A stretch of 64,000 nt of DNA from Streptomyces corallincola (GTDB lineage: Bacteria > Actinomycetota > Actinomycetes > Streptomycetales > Streptomycetaceae). Position 1 is the stretch's first letter. The number at the start of each line of letters is the position of its first letter. The translations under genes and the position numbers were made by a program. The stretch is taken from contig NZ_JAHRXF010000003.1 in NCBI RefSeq assembly GCF_019104725.1, positions 124,001 to 188,000 on the forward strand. The letters run 5' to 3'. Shown one piece after another: positions 48,522-57,789 of this stretch. The notes under the pieces are model-generated. The model was not told the origin of the DNA and did not search any database. It saw only the letters and a list, made by a program, of their open reading frames with translations.

Positions 48522-50984
48522 GTGACGGGTGCGGAAGTGCGGAACGAGACGGAAGACACGGGACCCGGCGGCTACGCGGCGGCCCGGCTGCGCCTCCTCA
48601 ACCAGGAGGCGCGGTCCGGGCCGCCGCGCCGTGCCGCGCTCGCGCGGCTCACCGACGACTGGCTCGCCGGACTCTTCGCGGCCGCGACCACGGAGGCCGG
48701 TACCACCCGCGGCGTCTCGCTGCTCGCCGTCGGCGGCTACGGCCGGGGCGAGCTGTCCCCGCGCAGCGACCTGGACCTCGTCCTGCTGCACGACGGCAGC
48801 GACCCGGCCGCCGTCGCCACCCTCGCGGACCGCCTCTGGTACCCCGTCTGGGACCTCGGCATCGCCCTGGACCACTCCGTCCGCACCCCCGCCGAGGCCC
48901 GCAGGACCGCCGGGGACGACCTCAAGGTCCAGCTCGGCCTGCTCGACGCCCGGCACCTCGCGGGCGACCAGACCCTCAGCGCCGGACTGCGCACCGCCGT
49001 CCTCGCCGACTGGCGCAACCAGGCACCCAAACGCCTCCCCGAACTCCGCGAACTCTGCGAGGAACGCGCCGAACGCCAGGGGGAACTCCAGTACCTCCTG
49101 GAACCCGACCTCAAGGAGGCGCGCGGCGGCCTGCGCGACGCCACCGCGCTGCGCGCCGTCGCCGCCTCCTGGCTGGCCGACGCCCCCCGCGAGGGCCTCG
49201 ACGACGCCCGGCGCCGCCTCCTCGACGTCCGGGACGCGCTGCACCTCGTCACCGGCCGGGCCACCGACCGGCTCGCCCTCCAGGAACAGGACCAGGTCGC
49301 CGCCGAACTGGGCCTCCTCGACGCCGACACCCTGCTCCGCCAGGTCTACGAGGCAGCGCGGGTCGTCTCGTACGCCGGTGACCTCACCTGGCGCGAGGTC
49401 GGGCGGGTGCTCCGGTCGCGGGCGGTACGGCCCCGGCTGCGCGCCATGCTCGGCGGCGGACACCCGCCGGTCGAGCGGTCCCCGCTGGCCGAGGGGGTCG
49501 TGGAGCAGGACGGCGAGGTGGTGCTGGCCCGCGCCGCACGCCCCGAACGCGACCCGGTGCTCCCGCTGCGCGCCGCCGCGGCGGCCGCGCAGGCCGGGCT
49601 GCCGCTGTCCCGGTACGCGGTACGGCACCTCGCCGGGACCGCCGCCCCGCTGCCCACGCCCTGGCCCGCCGAGGCCCGCGACCAGCTGGTCACACTGCTC
49701 GGCTCCGGGCGGCCCACCGTGGACGTCTGGACGGCACTGGAGGCGGAGGGCCTGATCAGCCGCCTGCTGCCGGACTGGGAGCGGGTCCGCTGCCGCCCGC
49801 AGCGCAACGCCGTCCACCTGTGGACCGTGGACCGGCACCTCGTCGAGACCGCAGTCCGCGCCTCCGAACTGACCCGCCGCGTCGGCCGCCCCGACCTGCT
49901 GCTGGTCGCCGCGCTGCTGCACGACATCGGCAAGGGCTGGCCCGGCGACCACTCCGTGGCCGGGGAGACCATCGCCCGTGACGTGGCCGCCCGGATCGGC
50001 TTCGACCAGCGCGACGTCGCCGTCCTCGGCACCCTCGTACGCCATCATCTGCTGCTGGTGGAGACCGCCACCCGGCGGGACCTGGACGACCCCGAGACCG
50101 TGCGGTCGGTCGCGGAGGCGGTCGGGGCGCAGGGCACGCTGGAGCTGCTGCACGCGCTGACCGAGGCCGACGCTCTCGCCACCGGGCCCGCCGCCTGGTC
50201 CGCCTGGCGCGGCTCCCTCGTCTCCGACCTGGTCGCCCGGGTCGCCGCCGTGCTCGCCGGTGACCCGCCCGCCGCCGACGACCCCGGCGCCCCGACCGCC
50301 GAACAGGAACGCCTCGCGGTCGAGGCGTTCCGCACCGGCGGGCCGGTGCTCGCCCTGCGCGCCAGCACCGAACCGGCGCCCGACGGCACCGGCGCGGACG
50401 GCGAGCCGCAGCCGCTCGGCGTGGAACTCCTCATCGCCGTCCCCGACCGGCCCGGCGTGCTGCCCGCCGTCGCCGGGGTCCTCGCCGTGCACCGGCTCAC
50501 CGTGCGCACCGCCGGACTGCGCGCCCTCACCCTCCCCGGGGAGGTCGATGAGGGCACGGTCCTGGTGCTGGACTGGCGGGTCGCCGCCGAGTACGGCGCG
50601 CTGCCGCAGGCCGCCCGGCTCCGCGCCGATCTGGTCCGCGCCCTCGACGGCACCCTCGACATCGCCACCAGGCTCGCGGAGCGCGACGCCGCCTACCCGC
50701 GCCGCCGGGGCCGTACCGCACCGCCGCCGAGGGTGTCCGAGGCGTCCGACGCCTCCCGGCACGCCACGGTGATCGAGGTCCGCGCCCAGGACGCCCCCGG
50801 CCTGCTGTACCGGATCGGCATGGCCCTGGAGAAGGCGGGCGTCCAGGTGCGGAGCATGCACGTCAGTACCCTCGGAGCGAACGCGGTGGACGCCTTCTAC
50901 GTCACCAGCGGCACCGGTGAGCCGCTGCCCGACCGCGACGCGGTCTCGCTGGCCCGCACCCTGGAGGAGACCTTGCGGGGATGA
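48522..50984 (+). CDS. glnD: PII nucleotidyltransferase GlnD
   Basis: 820-residue sensor enzyme that modifies and demodifies PII according to nitrogen supply; in Streptomyces it is known to act as an adenylyltransferase. Nucleotidyltransferase motif GGYGRGELSPRSDLDLVL near 70-87; HD hydrolase domain with LLHDIGKGWPGDHSVAG near 465; two C-terminal ACT domains (VAVPDRPGVLPAVAGVLA-like near 640-700 and VIEVRAQDAPGLLYRIGMAL near 748). The GTG at 48522 is 42 bp past glnK; the ribosome site is weak (GAGAG). Confidence 0.96.
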   Translation: MTGAEVRNETEDTGPGGYAAARLRLLNQEARSGPPRRAALARLTDDWLAGLFAAATTEAGTTRGVSLLAVGGYGRGELSPRSDLDLVLLHDGSDPAAVATLADRLWYPVWDLGIALDHSVRTPAEARRTAGDDLKVQLGLLDARHLAGDQTLSAGLRTAVLADWRNQAPKRLPELRELCEERAERQGELQYLLEPDLKEARGGLRDATALRAVAASWLADAPREGLDDARRRLLDVRDALHLVTGRATDRLALQEQDQVAAELGLLDADTLLRQVYEAARVVSYAGDLTWREVGRVLRSRAVRPRLRAMLGGGHPPVERSPLAEGVVEQDGEVVLARAARPERDPVLPLRAAAAAAQAGLPLSRYAVRHLAGTAAPLPTPWPAEARDQLVTLLGSGRPTVDVWTALEAEGLISRLLPDWERVRCRPQRNAVHLWTVDRHLVETAVRASELTRRVGRPDLLLVAALLHDIGKGWPGDHSVAGETIARDVAARIGFDQRDVAVLGTLVRHHLLLVETATRRDLDDPETVRSVAEAVGAQGTLELLHALTEADALATGPAAWSAWRGSLVSDLVARVAAVLAGDPPAADDPGAPTAEQERLAVEAFRTGGPVLALRASTEPAPDGTGADGEPQPLGVELLIAVPDRPGVLPAVAGVLAVHRLTVRTAGLRALTLPGEVDEGTVLVLDWRVAAEYGALPQAARLRADLVRALDGTLDIATRLAERDAAYPRRRGRTAPPPRVSEASDASRHATVIEVRAQDAPGLLYRIGMALEKAGVQVRSMHVSTLGANAVDAFYVTSGTGEPLPDRDAVSLARTLEETLRG

Positions 50985-51066
50985 CCCTGCCCCGGCGCGC
51001 GCACCGCCGGGATACCCTGGAGGGCGATTCCCCGAAGCATCCCCGACCCCGAGGACCGACGCCGCC

Positions 51067-52617
51067 GTGTTCGACACTCTCTCCGATCGCCTCTCAGCGA
51101 CCTTCAAGAACCTGCGCGGCAAGGGGCGCTTGAGCGAGGCGGACATCGACGCCACGGCGCGCGAGATCCGCATCGCGCTCCTGGAAGCCGACGTGGCCCT
51201 GCCCGTCGTCCGCTCGTTCATCAAGAACGTCAAGGAGCGGGCGCTCGGCGCGGAGGTCTCGCGCGCGCTCAACCCCGCCCAGCAGGTCCTCAAGGTCGTC
51301 AACGAGGAACTGGTCACGATCCTCGGCGGGGAGACCCGTCGGCTGCGGTTCGCCAAGCAGCCGCCGACCGTGATCATGCTCGCCGGTCTCCAGGGCGCGG
51401 GCAAGACCACCCTCGCGGGCAAGCTCGGCCGCTGGCTGAAGGAGCAGGGCCACTCCCCGCTGCTGGTCGCCTGCGACCTCCAGCGCCCCAACGCCGTCAA
51501 CCAGCTCAGCGTGGTCGCCGAGCGCGCCGGTGTCGCGGTGTACGCCCCCGAGCCGGGCAACGGAGTGGGCGACCCGGTCAAGGTGGCCCAGGACTCGGTG
51601 GAGTTCGCCAAGGCCAAGGTGCACGACATCGTCATCGTGGACACCGCCGGGCGGCTCGGCATCGACCAGGAGCTGATGCGGCAGGCCGCCGACATCCGGG
51701 ACGCGGTCTCGCCGGACGAGATCCTCTTCGTCGTCGATGCCATGATCGGACAGGACGCGGTCAACACCGCCGAGTCCTTCCGCGACGGCGTCGGCTTCGA
51801 CGGCGTGGTCCTCTCCAAGCTCGACGGCGACGCCCGCGGCGGTGCCGCGCTGTCCATCCGGCAGATCACCGGCAAGCCGATCATGTTCGCGTCGAACGGC
51901 GAGAAGCTGGAGGACTTCGACGCGTTCCACCCGGACCGGATGGCTTCCCGCATCCTCGACATGGGTGACCTGCTCACCCTGATCGAGCAGGCGGAGAAGA
52001 CGTTCAGCCAGGAAGAGGCCCAGAAGATGGCCTCCAAGCTGGCGTCCAAGAAGGGCCAGGACTTCACCCTGGACGACTTCCTGGCCCAGATGGAGCAGGT
52101 CCGCAAGATGGGCTCCATCTCCAAGCTGCTCGGCATGCTGCCGGGCATGGGCCAGATCAAGGACCAGATCAACAACCTGGACGAGCGGGACGTGGACCGC
52201 ACGGCCGCGATCATCAAGTCGATGACCCCGGCCGAGCGCCAGGAGCCGACGATCATCAACGGCTCGCGCCGTGCCCGTATCGCCAAGGGCTCCGGTGTCG
52301 AGGTCAGCGCCGTGAAGAACCTGGTCGAGCGGTTCTTCGAGGCCCGCAAGATGATGGCCCGCATGGCACAGGGCGGCGGCATGCCGGGCATGCCGGGCAT
52401 CCCCGGCATGGGCGGCGGTCCCGGCCGCACCAAGAAGCAGCCGAAGAAGGCCAAGGGCAAGCAGCGCTCGGGCAACCCGATGAAGCGCAAGCAGCAGGAG
52501 CTGGAGGACGCCCAGCGCCGTCAGGCCGCCGCCGAGGGCGGCACCGCGTTCGGGCTGCCGCAGCAGGCGGGCGAGGACTTCGAGCTGCCGGACGAGTTCA
52601 AGAAGTTCATGGGCTGA
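51067..52617 (+). CDS. ffh: Signal recognition particle protein Ffh
   Basis: 516-residue SRP54 GTPase that binds 4.5S RNA and signal peptides and docks on FtsY. N domain from MFDTLSDRLSATFKNLRGKG; G1 GLQGAGKTTLAGKL near 107; DTAGRLGIDQEL, SKLDGDARGG; methionine-rich M domain with the RNA-binding SISKLLGMLPGMGQ and INGSRRARIAKGSG. The tail has MPGMPGIPGMGGGPG repeats, a basic region and an acidic end. GTG at 51067 after GAGGA. A hairpin (52635-52663) ends the gene. The 4.5S RNA gene is not in this window. Confidence 0.97.
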   Translation: MFDTLSDRLSATFKNLRGKGRLSEADIDATAREIRIALLEADVALPVVRSFIKNVKERALGAEVSRALNPAQQVLKVVNEELVTILGGETRRLRFAKQPPTVIMLAGLQGAGKTTLAGKLGRWLKEQGHSPLLVACDLQRPNAVNQLSVVAERAGVAVYAPEPGNGVGDPVKVAQDSVEFAKAKVHDIVIVDTAGRLGIDQELMRQAADIRDAVSPDEILFVVDAMIGQDAVNTAESFRDGVGFDGVVLSKLDGDARGGAALSIRQITGKPIMFASNGEKLEDFDAFHPDRMASRILDMGDLLTLIEQAEKTFSQEEAQKMASKLASKKGQDFTLDDFLAQMEQVRKMGSISKLLGMLPGMGQIKDQINNLDERDVDRTAAIIKSMTPAERQEPTIINGSRRARIAKGSGVEVSAVKNLVERFFEARKMMARMAQGGGMPGMPGIPGMGGGPGRTKKQPKKAKGKQRSGNPMKRKQQELEDAQRRQAAAEGGTAFGLPQQAGEDFELPDEFKKFMG

Positions 52618-52634
52618 GCCCCGCGCGGGGCGGA

Positions 52635-52663
52635 GGTGGCCGGGGCCCGGTGCTCCGGCCACC
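52635..52663 (+). terminator. ffh terminator
   Basis: Perfect 9-bp inverted repeat GGTGGCCGG / CCGGCCACC with an 11-nt loop, 17 bp after the ffh stop and before the ftsH promoter. Confidence 0.65.
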
Positions 52664-52702
52664 ACATGCCGACGTCCGTTCTGTGACGTAACGTCCAGTT
52701 CC

Positions 52703-54649
52703 ATGAGCGATGCGGCGCCTCCGCGCAGGGACCCCGAGCAGCCGTGGCGCGCCGAGGGCACGCCGGAGGAGCCACCCCGGCGGGGCGGCGGGCGGCTGCG
52801 CGGCGGACGGTGGTGGGGGCTGCTGGTCACCGCCGTGATCGTGTTCCTGCTGGCCTGGATCGGCCTCACCTACTTCGGCGGCGGCAACGAGCCGACCATC
52901 TCGTACACCGAGTTCACCAAGCAGGTGGACGCGGGGAACGTGGACCGGATCTACGCCGAGGGCGACGCGATCCAGGGCCAGCTGAAGAGCGCCCGCGCCG
53001 ACCCCGAGGGCGGCGCGACGTACACCAAGTTCCACACCCAGCGGCCGGTGTTCGCCGACGACCGGCTGTGGCAGGACCTGACCGCGCGCGGGGTGATGGT
53101 GACGGCCCGGCCGGTCGTCACCCAGCGCAGCCTGACCTCCAACCTGCTGATCTCCCTCATCCCGATCGTGCTGCTGGTCGCCGTCTGGGTGTTCTTCTCC
53201 CGGCGGCTCGGTGCCGGGATGGGCGGCATGGGGGGCATGGGCGGCCTCTTCGGCCGGAAGGCACCGCCCCGGCCGGTCGAGCTGACCCCCGGCGGCGGGC
53301 GCACCACCTTCGCCGACGTCGCCGGGATCGACGAGGTCAAGGGCGAGCTGGACGACGTGGTCGATTTCCTCGAACACCCGGACAGCTACCGGAGAATGGG
53401 CGCCAAGCTGCCCAGGGGCGTACTGCTGGCGGGCTCGCCCGGCACCGGCAAGACCCTGCTGGCGCGGGCGGTCGCCGGAGAGGCGGGGGTGCCGTTCTTC
53501 TCGGCCTCGGCGTCCGAGTTCATCGAGATGATCGTCGGCGTCGGCGCCTCCCGCGTCCGCGAACTCTTCTCCGAGGCCCGCAAGGTCGCCCCCTCGATCA
53601 TCTTCATCGACGAGATCGACACCATCGGCCGGGTCCGCGCGGGCAGTTCCTCGATGAGCGGCCACGACGAGCGCGAGCAGACCCTCAACCAGATCCTCAC
53701 CGAGATGGACGGCTTCTCCGGCTCCGAGGGCGTCATCGTCATCGCCGCCACCAACCGCGCCGACATCCTCGACCCCGCCCTCACCCGGCCCGGCCGCTTC
53801 GACCGGGTGGTCAACGTGGCCCCGCCGGACCGCGCCGGACGCGAGGCGATCCTGCGCATCCACACCCGTGACATGCCGCTCGGCCCGGACGTGGACCTCG
53901 CCCAGCTGGCCCGCGTCACACCCGGCATGACCGGCGCGGACCTGGCCAACCTCGCCAACGAGGGCGCCCTGCTCGCCGTGAAGCGCAAGCAGACCCAGAT
54001 CGGGCCCGCCGACCTCTCCGAGGCCCTGGAGAAGGTCCAGCTCGGCGCCGAACGCACCCTGGTCATGCCCGAGGACGACCGGCGCCGCACCGCCTTCCAC
54101 GAGAGCGGGCACGCGCTGCTCGGCATGCTCCAGCCGGGCGCCGACCCGGTCCGCAAGATCACCATCGTGCCGCGCGGCCGGGCGCTCGGCGTCACCATGT
54201 CCACCCCCGAGGTGGAGCGCTACGCCCACTCCGAGGAGTACCTGCGCGGCCGGATCATCGGCGCCCTCGGCGGCATGGCGGCCGAGGAGGTCGTCTACGG
54301 CGTCGTCACCACCGGCGCCGAGAGCGACCTGGAGCAGGTCACCAACATCGCGCGCGGCATGGTCGCCCGCTGGGGCATGAGCGACCGGGTCGGCCGCCTC
54401 TCCGCCCTCCCCAGCGACGCCCAGCAGGCGTACGGCCTCTCCGCCGCCCCGCAGACCCTCGACGTGATCGACGCGGAGATGCGCCGCATCGTGGACGAGT
54501 GCTACGAGGAGGCGCTGAGCAAGCTCCGCGAGCACCGCGACCGGCTGGACGCCCTCGCCGGGGCCCTCCTGGAACAGGAGACCCTGGAGGAGGCGGACGC
54601 CTACCGCATCGCGGACATCGAACGCCCGGCGCGGCAGCCGGAGGCGTGA
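52703..54649 (+). CDS. ftsH: ATP-dependent zinc metalloprotease FtsH (paralogue)
   Basis: 648-residue membrane AAA protease. Two membrane segments at about 37-58 and 145-165 flank a periplasmic domain; a glycine/methionine-rich hinge (GAGMGGMGGMGG) follows. AAA module: Walker A GSPGTGKT at 244-251, Walker B FIDEID, second region of homology ATNRADILDPALTRPGRFD. Protease site HESGH at 466-470, with the third zinc ligand in GAESDLEQVT. The family normally degrades unassembled membrane proteins. No Shine-Dalgarno; TAACGT (52689-52694) lies 8 nt before the ATG. Streptomyces genomes carry another FtsH elsewhere, so this is probably the second copy. Confidence 0.96.
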   Translation: MSDAAPPRRDPEQPWRAEGTPEEPPRRGGGRLRGGRWWGLLVTAVIVFLLAWIGLTYFGGGNEPTISYTEFTKQVDAGNVDRIYAEGDAIQGQLKSARADPEGGATYTKFHTQRPVFADDRLWQDLTARGVMVTARPVVTQRSLTSNLLISLIPIVLLVAVWVFFSRRLGAGMGGMGGMGGLFGRKAPPRPVELTPGGGRTTFADVAGIDEVKGELDDVVDFLEHPDSYRRMGAKLPRGVLLAGSPGTGKTLLARAVAGEAGVPFFSASASEFIEMIVGVGASRVRELFSEARKVAPSIIFIDEIDTIGRVRAGSSSMSGHDEREQTLNQILTEMDGFSGSEGVIVIAATNRADILDPALTRPGRFDRVVNVAPPDRAGREAILRIHTRDMPLGPDVDLAQLARVTPGMTGADLANLANEGALLAVKRKQTQIGPADLSEALEKVQLGAERTLVMPEDDRRRTAFHESGHALLGMLQPGADPVRKITIVPRGRALGVTMSTPEVERYAHSEEYLRGRIIGALGGMAAEEVVYGVVTTGAESDLEQVTNIARGMVARWGMSDRVGRLSALPSDAQQAYGLSAAPQTLDVIDAEMRRIVDECYEEALSKLREHRDRLDALAGALLEQETLEEADAYRIADIERPARQPEA

Positions 54650-54697
54650 GGGGCCCGCCGGGGCAGGGGCCCGCTGGGGCAGGGGCCCGCCGGGGCG
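54650..54697. repeat. Three tandem 16-bp repeats after ftsH
   Basis: Three head-to-tail copies of GGGGCCCGCCGGGGCA (54650-54665, 54666-54681 with one change, 54682-54697 with one change), starting at the last base of the ftsH stop codon. Each unit contains a self-complementary GGGCCC core, so the array could fold and act in termination. Confidence 0.8.
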
Positions 54698-54841
54698 GGG
54701 GTGTCCGGGGAGGGGTGCCGGAGTCGGTGGCAGGGGGCCGGTGCGGTGGGCCGGGGCGGTGGCGAAACGGTTCTCCCGCCGCCGCCCCGGCCCTGTCGCC
54801 GTCCTGCCCCCGCCCGCACCCGCACCGCCCCCCGTGAACCC

Positions 54842-55684
54842 CTACGGCACCCGCGTCACCAGATACCGGAACACGTTCGGCATCCACACCGTGCCGTCCT
54901 GGCGCCGGTAGGGATGCAGGGCCTCCGTCACCTCCTTGGCGACCTGCTTGTCGCCCACCGCCGCGATCGCCGCGTCGAAGAGCCCCGTGGAGAGCAGCCC
55001 GCGTACCGCGCTGTCCGTACCGGCGTAGCCGAACGGGCAGGAGACGCGGCCCGAGCCGTCCGGGCGGAGGCCCGCGCGGTGCGCGACCTCCTCCAGGTCG
55101 TCCCGGTGCGCGGGGCGCCAGCTGCTGGCGCTGCGCGTCGGATCGGCCAGCCGGCTCACCGCCCGCACCACCGACGCGGTGGCGCAGCGCTCCGGCGGCC
55201 CCCAGGCCGCCAGCACGACGACCGCCCCCTGGGCGGACTCCGGCAGCGTGCCGAGCTGTTCGCCCAGCCCGTCCGCGTCGCCCGCCAGGCAACCGATCGG
55301 TTCGAAGGCCGTGATCAGGGTGTACGGCGTCCCGTCCGGAGCGGTGTCGGCCGCCGTCCCGGCCACACCGGGGGCGCCGTCGAGGAACAGCGCCTCGGGC
55401 AGCAGACGATCTCCGGCCAGACTGAGCCGTTCGGGTGAGCCGTCGGCGCCGGTGACCACCGCTCCGCGGGCCGCCGCCATCAGCAGCGCCAGCCCGGAAC
55501 CGCAGCGCAGGCCCAGCAACCGGGTGCCCGGTCCCACCTCCAGCCGCTCGTAGACGGCCTCGTAGAGCGGGACCAGCATCCGCTCCTGGATCTCGGACCA
55601 GTCACGCGCGCGTACGCCCGGGTCCACGCCGGGTGGCTCGGTGTCCGCGGGGGACAGGTGATCCCGCACGAGCACAGGTGTCAT
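54842..55684 (-). CDS. Putative SAM-dependent methyltransferase
   Basis: 280 residues from an ATG at 55684 (MTPVLVRDHLSPADTE). The Rossmann-like region has YERLEVGPGTRLLGLRCGSGLALLMAAARGAVVTGADGS, in which the usual DxGxGxG is LRCGSG, followed by an adenine-loop candidate DTAPDGTPYTLITAFEPIGC and a class I-like order of strands. The first glycine loop is degenerate, so activity is not certain. A conserved C-terminal block is ALHPYRRQDGTVWMPNVFRYLV. The open frame continues upstream but there only shadows the intergenic region. Related proteins occur throughout Streptomyces; the substrate is unknown. Confidence 0.8.
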   Translation of the reverse strand: MTPVLVRDHLSPADTEPPGVDPGVRARDWSEIQERMLVPLYEAVYERLEVGPGTRLLGLRCGSGLALLMAAARGAVVTGADGSPERLSLAGDRLLPEALFLDGAPGVAGTAADTAPDGTPYTLITAFEPIGCLAGDADGLGEQLGTLPESAQGAVVVLAAWGPPERCATASVVRAVSRLADPTRSASSWRPAHRDDLEEVAHRAGLRPDGSGRVSCPFGYAGTDSAVRGLLSTGLFDAAIAAVGDKQVAKEVTEALHPYRRQDGTVWMPNVFRYLVTRVP

Positions 55685-56129
55685 AGGTAAGCGCCCCATT
55701 CCGCCGGCGAACGGTCGTGGTGTCCGGCCCACGCGGCTCGCGGACCGTGCGTTCGCTCCACCACTGCCAGGTAACTCCCGCCGCGCGGTGGCGTCCAGTG
55801 CTCGGGCGGTGCCTCTTGGTGACGAGAGCCCGATGTGGCGAGAATTCACATCCCGGCAATCGGGGCGACCCGGAGGGGAACGGCACCCGGAACTGCCCTG
55901 GTGCGCGGGGAACCGCGGGCCGCCCGTTACCGTCACACAGGGTGGGAGCGGCGGACGGCCACCCGCTCCGGGGGACTACGCACCGGCTTGGTACGAGCTG
56001 CGAACCTTCTCCGCAGATCTGCGCACCCGCCCTCCTCGGGATGCATCAGACGCAACTGACGGGTACGTGCAAATTATTTGGGATGGCCCGGAATCGGAAC
56101 ACTATGGCTCCCACGCTCGTTCTCATTAC
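55685..56129. other. Divergent region between the methyltransferase and SprT-like genes
   Basis: 445 bp without a gene. A perfect dyad GATGTG (55832-55837) / CACATC (55847-55852) with a 9-nt AT-richer centre looks like an operator. Around 56070-56110 the DNA becomes AT-rich (TTGGGA at 56078-56083 as a possible -35), probably holding the promoter of the SprT-like gene. Confidence 0.45.
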
Positions 56130-56726
56130 GTGAGCACGACACAGACACCACCTGTTCTCGCCGCAGAGCTGGCACAGGCGTGGGCCGACATCCAGCGGTA
56201 CCACCCCGAACTGCCCGACCTTGCCGCGCCAGAGTCCCTGATCGGGGAGTCGTCGTCCGCGTGCGGACACGAACTCTCCTTCGAGCGGCTGCTCCATGAG
56301 GCAGTCCACGGCATCGCCGCCGCACGGGGTGTCCGCGACACCTCCCGCGCCGGTCGCTACCACAACCGCCGCTTCCTCGCGGTCGCCGAGGAGCTGGGCC
56401 TTGACCACCCCGAGGAACCGCATCCCAGCAGCGGCTTCTCCCTGGTCACGCTCAACCCCGAGGCGAAGCGGCGGTACCGCCAGACCATCGAGCGCCTCCA
56501 GCGCGCGCTGAAGGCGCACACCGCGGCCACCTCCTCCGACACCACCCGCAGCTTCCGCGGCCCGGCCGCGCGGCACGGCTCCTCCGGGGGCGGCGTCCGC
56601 GTCAAGGCGGTCTGCGACTGCGGGCGGAACGTCCGGGTCGTCCCCTCGGTGCTGGCCCAGGCCCCCATCGTGTGCGGCGGATGCGGCAAGCCGTTCAGGA
56701 TCCCGGAGGTCCTCGGAGCGGCGTGA
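56130..56726 (+). CDS. SprT-like zinc metalloprotein
   Basis: 198 residues from a GTG at 56130 (VSTTQTPPVLAAELAQ), the start I recall for Streptomyces homologues. The active site is HEAVH at 56-60, within FERLLHEAVHGIAAARG, and YHNRRFLAVAEELGL supplies downstream histidine. The C-terminus has a zinc ribbon, CDCGRNVRVVPSVL then CGGCGKPF. SprT/Spartan-like proteins cut DNA-crosslinked proteins in eukaryotes; bacterial ones are largely unstudied. The open frame extends 114 codons upstream, but that part has no homologous look. The gene stands alone before the rpsP cluster. Confidence 0.85.
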   Translation: MSTTQTPPVLAAELAQAWADIQRYHPELPDLAAPESLIGESSSACGHELSFERLLHEAVHGIAAARGVRDTSRAGRYHNRRFLAVAEELGLDHPEEPHPSSGFSLVTLNPEAKRRYRQTIERLQRALKAHTAATSSDTTRSFRGPAARHGSSGGGVRVKAVCDCGRNVRVVPSVLAQAPIVCGGCGKPFRIPEVLGAA

Positions 56727-57040
56727 CCGAAGGCCGCGCACACCGGCATCTCGTGGGTGCCGGCACCGCGGCCGGTCCGCGCCGACCGGGCGACGCCCGC
56801 CAGGCATCCGGCGCACGGACCCCGTGCGCCGGGTGTCTCCCAGGCATGTCCGGGATGCTCCGGCCCCGCCCCCTCGGCCCTGAGCCCTCCGTACGGTGTG
56901 GCACAATGGCTAGCTGTACCCGACAGCCGCACAGGACCCCTCTCTCCTCCGGCTGACGCGTCCATCGGGCATGCGGGAACCGCAGCCCCACGCGGCAGCT
57001 CCGCGTGCCCAACACGTCAAATCCAGGAGAATCCACTCCC
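56727..57040. other. Upstream region of the rpsP operon
   Basis: 314 bp without a gene. CACAAT near 56901-56906 in GTGTGGCACAATGGC resembles a -10 element and would give a leader of about 130 nt for rpsP. AGGAGA at 57025-57030, 10 nt before the GTG, is the ribosome site. No S16-type leader structure is obvious. Confidence 0.4.
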
Positions 57041-57463
57041 GTGGCAGTCAAGATCAAGCTGAAGCGTCTGGGCAAGATCCGTTCGCCTCACTACCGCATC
57101 GTCGTCGCCGACTCCCGCACCCGCCGTGACGGCCGTGCGATCGAGGAGATCGGCAAGTACCACCCGACCTACAACCCGTCGGTCATGGAGGTGGACGCCG
57201 AGCGCGTGGCGTACTGGCTGGGTGTCGGCGCGCAGCCGACCGAGCCCGTGCTCGCCATCCTCAAGAAGACCGGCGACTGGCAGAAGTTCAAGGGCGAGCC
57301 CGCCCCGGCGCCGCTGCTCGTCGCCGAGCCCAAGTCCGCCCGCCCGACGTTCGAGGCGCTCGGCGGCGACGACGAGGGCAAGGGTGAGGCTATCACCCAG
57401 AAGAAGAAGGCCGAGAAGAAGGACGAGGCCGCCGCCGACTCCTCCGAATCGACCGAGGTCTGA
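57041..57463 (+). CDS. rpsP: 30S ribosomal protein S16
   Basis: 140-residue small-subunit protein. The conserved core is the first 85 residues ([24 protein letters not shown] at the start, then [16 protein letters not shown]). A charged C-terminal extension of about 55 residues ([17 protein letters not shown]) is typical of actinobacteria. First gene of the conserved rpsP-khpA-rimM-trmD-rplS cluster; khpA follows after 5 bp. Confidence 0.97.
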   Translation: MAVKIKLKRLGKIRSPHYRIVVADSRTRRDGRAIEEIGKYHPTYNPSVMEVDAERVAYWLGVGAQPTEPVLAILKKTGDWQKFKGEPAPAPLLVAEPKSARPTFEALGGDDEGKGEAITQKKKAEKKDEAAADSSESTEV

Positions 57464-57468
57464 GCAAG

Positions 57469-57708
57469 ATGCTCGAAGAGGCGCTTGAGCACCTCGTGAA
57501 GGGCATCGTTGACAACCCCGACGACGTCCAGGTCGCCTCGCGCGACCTGCGGCGCGGGCGCGTGCTGGAGGTCCGGGTGCACCCCGACGACCTCGGCAAG
57601 GTGATCGGCCGCAACGGCCGTACCGCCCGCGCGCTGCGCACCGTCGTGGGCGCCATCGGCGGCCGGGGTGTCCGCGTCGATCTCGTCGATGTGGATCACG
57701 TCCGCTGA
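57469..57708 (+). CDS. khpA: KH-domain RNA-binding protein
   Basis: 79 residues, a single type II KH fold with the RNA-binding loop IGRNGRTARAL (GxxG = GRNG). KhpA homologues bind many RNAs, usually with KhpB/Jag, and lie after rpsP in most Gram-positives. The ATG at 57469 is 5 bp past rpsP, coupling the two. Confidence 0.95.
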   Translation: MLEEALEHLVKGIVDNPDDVQVASRDLRRGRVLEVRVHPDDLGKVIGRNGRTARALRTVVGAIGGRGVRVDLVDVDHVR

Positions 57709-57789
57709 GCTTCATCGCACACCGGCGCGGGCCGGGGAGGGCCACTGGCCGTCCCCGGCCCGCAGTCGTACGACAGGAGATCTGAACTC

